A DNA stretch of 64,000 bases from Harmonia axyridis. Its lineage: Eukaryota; Arthropoda; Insecta; Coleoptera; Coccinellidae. Every line of letters starts with the position of its first letter. Position 1 is the stretch's first letter. The stretch is from contig NC_059501.1 in assembly GCF_914767665.1 (NCBI RefSeq), positions 51,646,798 to 51,710,797 on the forward strand, read 5' to 3'. Shown here in pieces: positions 56,622 to 64,000 of the stretch. Position numbers and translations under genes: made by a program. Below the pieces are notes generated by a model, which did not search any database, was not told the DNA's origin, and was given only the letters and a program-made list of their open reading frames with translations.

Positions 56622-57114
56622 TTCGGCTGAGAAATGTATGGTATTATAGGTTTCATAAAATTAATTTATCTGCTGCCCTAATTATTTACTTAAAAAAAAA
56701 TAACATAAAAAGAGAGGAATTAAAAATCATTAAGGTTTGGTATCACATTTTTATACCTAATTGCTGAATATAAAGTATTCACTAAATAAATAATGCTTTG
56801 TTTACATTTTATTACTTCAAATTATTTTTCCATCAAACTTCGTTTTCAAATGACGGAAGAAGACAGACATGATCTATGGCCTGAATCATCGAATTATATT
56901 TAAAAATTCAAAAATAGGCAAGGAAGTGGTGCTGGCAAGTTTTTGAATGAACGGGTGTTAGAATGATCCTTGTAGTTGTGTACGAATATTATTCATCATA
57001 TTCTCTAATTCACTGAATTTTTATTGAAATAAATTTATGTATTGAACAATGTGCTTTGGTCGAACTGTTTTCTGTATTTCAAAACTTTGACAGATAATAT
57101 CACATAGCGCGTTC
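56622..57114. other. upstream of STARD3-like gene; promoter region not resolved
   Basis: An acceptor-like ttctcag eight bases before the ATG suggests a spliced 5' UTR starting further upstream (toward higher coordinates). I could not place the promoter. Confidence 0.4.
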
Positions 57115-57211
57115 GGCAATAGCATCCGAGAGCGGACGGATATTTTAGTCACATGACTACAGATTTTACAGATAATCAAGATTTATCTGAAATAAACGAA
57201 CGGTACAGAGC

Positions 57212-57702
57212 TTAGAACATTAATAAGAGGAATGGCAATCGCCTTGTAACTGAAGCATTTGTTTTGATGCCAACATTCGTAGCTCCTTGTCTGACCGGCG
57301 TCTATGGCAGTGGCGTAACATATTTTGATTTATTTCGAAATAATCAATTGATGCTCGAAAATAGTTTAGAGTGTGATTTATTTATGAAAATTGTTTCGTA
57401 ATTAGAAAAGGTCAATGTTTTTCTCAGTTTTATGTTTTAGCCATTGTGTAGTTAGGAAAAAAAGATTTCTGATAAAACATTAAACATAAATACGGATAAA
57501 ATCTTTTTCACTGTACGAATTTCAATTTTACACTCAAATTATTATTTCACATTTCTTAAGAGGTGAAGGGCAGTCGGAATTCGCAGAAAAATTTTTTTGC
57601 TATTGCATTTTCTCATATAAAATAATTTCTGAAAATTTCTCGAAAATCGGATTCCACGATTTATTCAACAATGAATGGCAGGATCGGCTATCTATATTCT
57701 AA
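57212..57702. mobile_element. 491-bp insertion with 10-bp target duplication
   Basis: ggtacagagc occurs at 57202-57211 and 57703-57712, and the sequence between is absent from the matching right arm. No coding similarity; unknown element, possibly a retroposed fragment. Confidence 0.65.
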
Positions 57703-58247
57703 GGTACAGAGCATCCTAAGCATCATCTGTTATGTCAGTTCTCTGATGTATGCATGTGGCGCCCTTCGTGGCTAAATAAGTTGAAATCATTAGTAAAACA
57801 TTATCAATATTCATAATATACACTTTTACTGTCTTGCCTGCTGAAGAGGCGTTAGAAATTTATGCTTTTTTTAACTATACTAAGAAGTTTTGAGTTGATT
57901 TTGTTTTTCAATATTGAAAAATATATTATTATTATTATTATTTATTTCAATGATTTTATCTGTCTTTAATGTTTGTTTATTTATAAAAATTATTTTTGTT
58001 TTATTGTTTTATTTTTGTTTGTATTGAAAAATTTCAATACCTACCTTGTTATACTTCGATCATTGGATTTTAAATAAAATTATGGGTGTGGTATGCAGAT
58101 AACAAATGAATAGGCGGTGTGCATATTTTTGGAATGAGATATCTGGTGGTGACTTTGGGCAAAATCATTAGTAAGACTTTGGGGACAAGTAATTTTTTTC
58201 GTGTAATTATATAAAGTATTGTGCTTGTGCAGTTTATTCAGGAGCGA

Positions 58248-58550
58248 TGGACATTCAAACTATAGATATGAAGAAAAAGGCCAAGCTTTTTAAAAATCTG
58301 GCCATGTTTACAACATATGAAGAGGACTGGTTTCATTACTTCTAAATTAATGAGACAAACTTCAGTGAATTTACCACCTTATAATATCGAAATTATGTAA
58401 GAAAGTTGGAAGAAGCAGAAGAAATTTATTCCTTCAAGGGTACCGACTGGGACATCAGCAAGTCCCAGAAGTATTTTATAAATGTCCTATTCAGCAATAA
58501 ATATACCCAGCATGGAATTAATTGGGAATATAAAGCCTAATCAGTGTTTT
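58248..58550 (+). pseudogene. unrecognised coding remnant inside the TA transposon
   Basis: Starts MDIQTIDMKKKAKLFKNLAM and after a stop continues YVRKLEEAEEIYSFKGTDWD and KYFINVLFSNKYTQHGINWE. It looks like former coding sequence with stops. Not matched to any family I know; it may be a piece of the missing transposase. Confidence 0.35.
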
Positions 58551-59605
58551 CAAGGTACTATATCTATATTCGTGTAAGCTTATTAGTTTATTATCATACA
58601 GAAGTTTCAGAGAAAAAAATACCATATTTGGGAAAAGGACTTGAAGTCAGTTCAATTATTGAAAATCAAATGTCCATTCATTGGTAAGTTTCTAGTAAGT
58701 TATAGACATAATTTTTATAATTGTTTATAATTTCAGATCAAACTATTTCTGCTGTAAATACTGAGCACCATTGCCAATATTTGAGAAGAGAAAAAGGAGA
58801 GCTAATTTGAAAGAATAAATAAACATTATGCTAGAGTCCGATTAAGTATGGCAATTATGAATTTGAAAAATTGCGACTCCTAACTTCTCTGAGTCTCTGA
58901 ACTTCCAGATTATTGCTAAGATTTGAGTCCAGTTGTTTTCAGTAAGAAAGTGAAGGATTTGCTATTGGATCATACAATGTACAGGTTGAGCGATTTCTTG
59001 AATCAGGAAATTTATTTAGGAATCATTTTTTTTTCTCAATATTATTTGATAATTAGTACCAACATACATATTTATGTTTTCATTACAATGACTATTAATA
59101 TATTCATTTATAGTTTAAAATTTTTTGATTGACAAGTCATGTAAAATTTTTATGGCAAAATTTATATGTTTTTATGAATTTCTTGTATGAAAATAAATTA
59201 TCATTATTATATAATTATCAAATACTGCATTGATTTTACATATCACTGTTTTATATCCTATGGCAGTAATTTTAAAATCACACATTCCCTAGGCACCATG
59301 GTCTATGAAATTACTGAAGAAAATAAAAAGATATCATCTTCCAGGTCACTTGGATCAGTTTGACATGAGAATTCCTTTTTTCCTTCTTAAACTTCCATTG
59401 AAACATTTTTGTCTCCATATAACAAATGGAGATTGAAGAAGTGATTAATCCTTGGGTATATACTTTCTACTAGATCAGGCTATTTTTATTTTATATTTTT
59501 TCATTCTTGTAGTGGAATTATCCATTTTTTCATACTTCTGAAATAAGTAGAATGAGAATAGTAACATAATTTGAATTGAACTAACCTGTACAAATCTTTG
59601 GGTTA

Positions 59606-59898
59606 GGCCGCACCTACATTAGGTCCGCATTTCTCCCGATCCAATCCGATCCGACGTTGTCCGATGGTCGGACGACGTCGGAAGAAAAACAAACACCTTT
59701 ATCTTAATGTTAATGCCTACAATTGAAACGAATTGTGTCGGATAGTGTCGTGAGTCGTCGGGAATCGAGAATTCGTTTCAATTGTAGGCACTAACATTAA
59801 GATAAAGGTGTTTGTTTTTCTTCCGACGTCGTCCGATCATCGGACAACGTCGGATCGGATCGGATCGGGAGAAATGCGGACCTAATGTAGGTGCGGCC
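59606..59898. mobile_element. Harbinger-like hairpin MITE, 293 bp
   Basis: Nearly perfect inverted repeat over its whole length (ggccgcacctacattaggtc ... complement), arms about 130 bp with a small loop around 59735-59765, flanked by a 3-bp duplication tta. Inserted in the TA transposon. Confidence 0.88.
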
Positions 59899-60890
59899 TT
59901 AAATGAAGTTCTTTCAGGATTATTATTCCTCACGTTTCATACAAAATGAGCACTGCATATTTTATGGAATACTTGCCATTTCTCTCAAAGAATGATTAGC
60001 ACTATAATAAGTTTTAGATGAAAGACATTTGCTAACATTTCTCGAATATTCTTACCAAACTCTTCACATACTAATAATCCACTTCTGTCCCTTTTGGTTC
60101 TCACGATTTTCTTTGAACATTACAGGATATCGCCTTTCGTAGGAACCAGAAATGTTAAAAAAAGCTACTTATTCTTATTATAATATGAATATTGTGTCAA
60201 CCAACTACATAGCACTGAATTTGTGAATTTCTTGCAGTAAATAATTAATAATAATAAAGTCCATACCTTCAGAATTCCTTTTCAATATTGAAGACAAAAT
60301 CAATTCAAAACTTCTTAGTATAGTTAAAAAAAATTTAATTTCTAACACCTTTTCAGCAGGCAAGACAGTAAAAGCGTATATTATAATTATTTATTTATTT
60401 ATTATGTTTTACCAATGATTTCATTCCATTTCGCCACGAAGGGCGCCACATGCAAATATCAAAGAACTGACATAACAGCTGATACTCTGTACCGTTCGTT
60501 TATTTCAGATAAATCTTGATTATTTGTAAAATCTGTGGTCACGTGACTAAAAAATCTGTCCGCTCTCGGATGCTATTGCCGAACGCGCTAATTGTATAGG
60601 AACTAGTAGTAATACTTCGAGGATTTTTTGTCCATTTGTCGGACACGCGCATTCCTCCTAGCGCAGCTTAGAGAAATTGAATATCTACTTATCTATGAAT
60701 TGAACCATATCATGTAAATCGTCGATTTGCACGTGAACCTAACCATAAGTGTCAAGTTATTTACTCATTTTACCTTGTTATGTTCATAGAACAAGTATGT
60801 ACTGACTCTATGGTTATGTTACCAAGTAAACATTCGTTTGTTAATTTTGAATTTCCAAGATTTCAATTACTTATTGATTTATTCAAAATG

Positions 60891-60980
60891 GTGAATCAAT
60901 GCAGCGTGTTTAATTGTCGAAACAACAGTATTAATTCAACAAACAAGATTTCTATTGATTATATCTATATATTCATGTGA
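60891..60980 (+). pseudogene. THAP-domain-like N-terminal fragment
   Basis: MVNQCSVFNCRNN matches the start of THAP zinc fingers (M..C.v..C.n..), but the later Pro/Trp/His anchors are absent and a stop follows at residue 31. aacaagatttcta is duplicated 33 bp later. It could be a first exon, a transposase remnant, or chance. Confidence 0.35.
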
Positions 60981-61439
60981 AAAAACAAGATTTCTACTGA
61001 TATATTTTTAATGTATATGTATAAACGAAGTAGTCCAGCAGGAATCGGCGCATGAGTACCGAAAACTATTCCACCTCAATTTTTTTATGTGATCCTCTTC
61101 AAATTGTCCTACTGATAATATAAATGCATGTTGCCATGGGGCAACCCCGGGCCATATTGTTTGAACCGAAATTGTTTAAACAATTGCAAGGAATTTTTAT
61201 TTTTCAACCGGACATATTTTTTTTATATTCTGTATTGAATATAAGCCCCTTGACTTTTTACGATAAAGTTAATATTTTTAAAGATATGAATTTTTAAAGG
61301 TTCGAAAAATCTCAAATTTGGGTACTTTCGACCCATGAAAATTATATTAAAAAAAAAAATAAATATTAATAATATTTTTTTCTTAATTCTTCATACAATA
61401 GTTAATGATATTGTAAATAGAGATCTTAAAAAATTTCAT

Positions 61440-62220
61440 TGTTTATACCTGTTTTTTAATTTTTAATTTCGAGCACTCACAAGTATGCCACATGTTTCCA
61501 CTTTCGCTGCTCTCGAAACTCCATCTCTTCCGGGGTATACTTCCAAAACTCTTTAAATTTTTCAGTCTTTCCGTTTCACATTTTCTTCACCAATCAGAAC
61601 TACGTCGCTTACTTTCAATTCACGTGGTTTACGTCGACCATTGTTGACCAGTTCTGCAAAATATTCCATTTTAAAGCGTGTTCTCAATCCTCCCCGAAGT
61701 TTGATCAAACTACTCCTGTCTATTTCAACAAATTCAGGTATGTAACTGTTGGTAACGTCATTAATAAACATTGAAGGAGTTAAAGGGCTCAAATAATTTT
61801 GATCATCGGACGAATAGGTTGAGGGTCTACTATTTATAACAGCTTCAGAGTCACATAAAAGGGCAAGCAATTCTTCAGAGTTAACCAATGCTTTTCCTAA
61901 ATTCTTCCTTAGTCAATCTTTGATAATGCAAAGCATACTTTCCCACCATCCTCCCCACCAGGCAGCAGTTGGTGCATTGAAGATCCATTTCAGTATATGC
62001 ACTGAGGCATATGTTAATACCCTGTCCCAGTCGATTTTTTGCAATAGATTAAATGCTCCAACAAAATTACCACCATTGTCTGAGTAAATAGTGGAAACTC
62101 TTCCTCGACGAGCTGAAAAACTTCTGAGTGCTGAAATAAATGATTCGGTTGAAAGAGAATCAATCTTAATAATTTCTATCTTCTGGTCGAATGCTTATAT
62201 GTAAGGACGCCTTTTCTATT
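61440..62220 (-). pseudogene. second BEL/Pao-like integrase (relic)
   Basis: On the minus strand: RRGRVSTIYSDNGGNFVGAFN (second catalytic Asp), FNAPTAAWWGGWWESML (catalytic Glu), a stop, LRKNLGKALVNSEELLALLCDSEAVINSRPSTYSSDD, LSPLTPSMFI, then LKVSDVVLIGEENVKR and RVLEVYPGRDGV. This family differs from the element in the STARD3 intron. Few lesions but clearly interrupted. Confidence 0.8.
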
Positions 62221-62299
62221 TTATTTATAATGATAATATAATAATACTTATTCTATTTTATTCATAATGCTGGGATTAATTCTAGAAAATTTGAACTCT

Positions 62300-62440
62300 T
62301 TCCAAACAATTAATTATTTAAAGAATTGACATTTTTTGCCTCTAGAGCTGATGCATTGAATACTGGGCGAATTTTAGTAGTTGCCCTTGATTCTTTAATG
62401 ACAGCATGATGTGGCGAATAATAAATGGAATTATCTCGTC
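62300..62440 (-). pseudogene. BEL/Pao-like RT fragment
   Basis: On the minus strand: HHAVIKESRATTKIRPVFNASALEAKNVNSLN, the entry block of a BEL/Pao RT. It lies upstream of the integrase relic in the same orientation, with the rest of RT deleted. Confidence 0.7.
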
Positions 62441-62544
62441 TGTCACTATTTCAATAATTTCTTACTCCTTCTATTCATCAAATACCCTAGAATAATCATC
62501 AAATTTATCCAAATACATCAATCTTTTCGTATTGGATTCTTAAT

Positions 62545-62835
62545 CTACTAAGAGCCATTTCCTTATTGAAAGTAGGCGACGTAGTTCTGATTGGTGAAGA
62601 AAATGTGAAACGGACAGACTTGAAAATTGGAAGAGTTTTAGAAGTATACCCCAGAAGAGATGGAGTTTCGACAGTAGCGAAAGTGAAAACAAAAACTGGC
62701 GAGCTCCTAAGACCTTTCCAACGTTTGTATACCATGGAGATCAACGATTCAATGAGGTTAACAGAAAATCAAACTGGTCCACCAAAAAAGAAGAATGCAG
62801 AAGATGAACTTCAACCCTTCGTAAAGTTGAAATGA
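62545..62835 (+). pseudogene. BEL/Pao-like integrase C-terminus, inverted copy
   Basis: Plus-strand frame reading LKVGDVVLIGEENVKRTD, RVLEVYPRRDGVSTVAKVKTK, LLRPFQRLYTMEI to a stop after PFVKLK. It repeats the C-terminal piece of the minus-strand integrase relic in the opposite direction, and is better preserved. Confidence 0.75.
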
Positions 62836-63670
62836 ATAAATAATAGACAATATAACAGAAAAACTAAACAACTGAATATGGAACACCACCACGTGCCATT
62901 CTTGTGATCTGTCAAGAATTCCCTAGAGGAGGAGGGACAAAAATAATGTGAGGTGTTGCTAGAACGATTGAATGATCAGTAGAAGTTAGGAATATTACAA
63001 TAATCCAACTTTTGTCGAAAGGAAGTACCTACTTAACGAGTCATTTTATAAATTTCAACAAAATAAGAAAGAGCCAAGGCAGAAGCAGAGAGTTCCTGTA
63101 GCTTTGCATACTAGATTCTTGACTTCGGTCGATTAATCCTTATATGGAAGAATATATGAAGAGCAAGGTTTATAGTGAAGAAATAAATAATGAATAATTG
63201 AGAGTCCTATTTACTAAAAGTCCAACCTGTCTTTGAACAAAATAGAAATGAGCTTAGGTTGATACAGAAAGCAATAAATAATACCTATAATAACTATAAA
63301 ATTTAACATAGAAAAAATGAAAGTTCTGTCATTGAATGAAAAAATAATGTTTACTATCTTCTGATTTTGTGTTAATATCTGGGTGCAAAAAGAATTTTCT
63401 CTATGCGATGGAATGAAAAAGGATAGAACACTTGGAAAACATTTAATTTCATTAGTTCGTACCTTTCAAACAATACTCTTATCATAACAAATCATTTCCA
63501 CATGAATGATATCTTATCGATCGAACAGAATAAAACAAATTTATAACATTTTTAATATAACACTATAGTTTTTGATAAAGTTAATGCTTAAAAATATGAG
63601 ATATTCACAAGTATCACAGGTGGTATTGGTCCCGATACCGAGACTTCTGATTGAATTTTAATTATTAAGA
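62836..63670. other. no gene recognised
   Basis: AT-rich; may include the 3' UTR of the exon at 63671-63846 (minus strand). Confidence 0.4.
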
Positions 63671-63846
63671 CTAGACTGAGCTTTCTTTATGAGGAGGAGG
63701 AGTTTGCGTGGAACAGTTACGAGACTGCAAAATTGGAGCCCATGTAACGTGATACGGCTTCATTGGCATTTGGGTGGCACAGTTCCGTTTGCTTGAGGGT
63801 CTGGCTGATATTATGAAGGGGGTTAATGATGAGTCCAGTAGGCTCT
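63671..63846 (-). CDS. putative terminal exon of an unidentified host gene
   Basis: A strong acceptor (tttttatttttacag) precedes a frame entered after two bases: SLLDSSLTPFIISARPSSKR..., MPMKPYHVTWAPILQSR, ending PPPHKESSV and a stop. Sense-codon composition is less AT-rich than the surroundings, as for real exons. The last residues S-S-V would fit a class I PDZ ligand. I do not recognise the protein. An alternative frame (EPTGLIINPLHNIS...) is shorter. The rest of the gene would lie beyond 64000. Confidence 0.45.
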
Positions 63847-64000
63847 CTGTAAAAATAAAAAAGACATAAGAAAAATTTTGGCGTAGACAAAGATTGCATG
63901 TGCGGCGTGGAAAAAACCATGTTCGTTTTTACTGATATATTGACTTTTATTTGCAAAAAATGTAATATCATCCCATATTGTATCAATTATTTATGAAAAA

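Larger units (their letters stand above)
57117..60588. mobile_element. TA-flanked DNA transposon with long inverted termini, 3.5 kb
   Basis: Ends GCGCGTTCGGCAATAGCATC (57117) and its complement (60588), each next to TA. The inverted match extends about 310 bp (through gtcacgtgac, aaacgaacggtacagag, catgtggcgcccttcgtgg, actgtcttgcctgctgaa), apart from a 491-bp insertion in the left arm. Internal sequence shows no recognisable transposase, only worn frames. TA duplication plus long termini could fit several superfamilies; I do not assign one. Confidence 0.75.

Overview
The window is animal nuclear DNA, almost certainly from an insect. It is AT-rich, has spliced genes with GT-AG introns, and is crowded with insect-type transposable elements. 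A SIFamide precursor whose mature peptide starts with Thr (TYRKPPFNGSIF) is the form I associate with beetles, so Coleoptera is the best guess. That assignment is an inference, not proof.

Two host genes are well supported. (1) SIFamide neuropeptide, + strand, two coding exons at 17285-17411 and 18744-18832, with an upstream TATA box and probable 5' UTR exon. (2) A STARD3/MLN64-like late-endosomal cholesterol-transfer protein (MENTAL plus START domains), - strand. Its exons 1-8 lie at 56621-53691, and its last exon is 15 kb away at 38605-38401, beyond a huge intron filled with nested transposons. A probable terminal exon of a third gene (- strand, 63846-63671) and a THAP-like fragment (60891-60980) are weaker.

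The rest is mobile DNA. From the left: a non-LTR RT relic (1.2-2.0 kb). Then a 3.9-kb insertion (2954-6837) made of about 6.6 copies of a 586-bp unit in head-to-head orientation. Each complete unit carries a canonical type I hammerhead ribozyme, and the insertion is flanked by a 12-13 bp target duplication. A second non-LTR relic follows (7.4-8.3 kb). A mariner (8970-14825) is split by a near-intact Copia element (9340-13916). hAT MITEs follow. A 4.3-kb compound DNA element (19062-23365) holds duplicated segments, a pogo-like PHD tail and an unassigned acidic ORF. A Russian doll of two hAT elements encloses a second Copia (26783-34022). A Penelope-like GIY-YIG element on the - strand (34.5-36.6 kb) is interrupted by a hAT element.

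Inside the STARD3 intron, an old BEL/Pao element (LTRs 39521-40044 and 51762-52290, - strand) has been broken by a non-LTR fragment, a 3.2-kb DNA element containing an intact RTE-type RT ORF, a non-LTR element with a restriction-like endonuclease, another non-LTR fragment, and a 182-bp hairpin copy of the hammerhead family. The right end holds a 3.5-kb TA-flanked DNA transposon with long inverted termini (57117-60588), a 293-bp Harbinger-like hairpin MITE, and inverted BEL/Pao integrase fragments (61.4-62.8 kb).

The most notable system is the hammerhead-ribozyme repeat family. Two independent insertions share end points and have long target duplications, which is what a non-autonomous retrozyme moved by Penelope-type reverse transcription would leave. 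A Penelope element with a decayed hammerhead lies in the same window.
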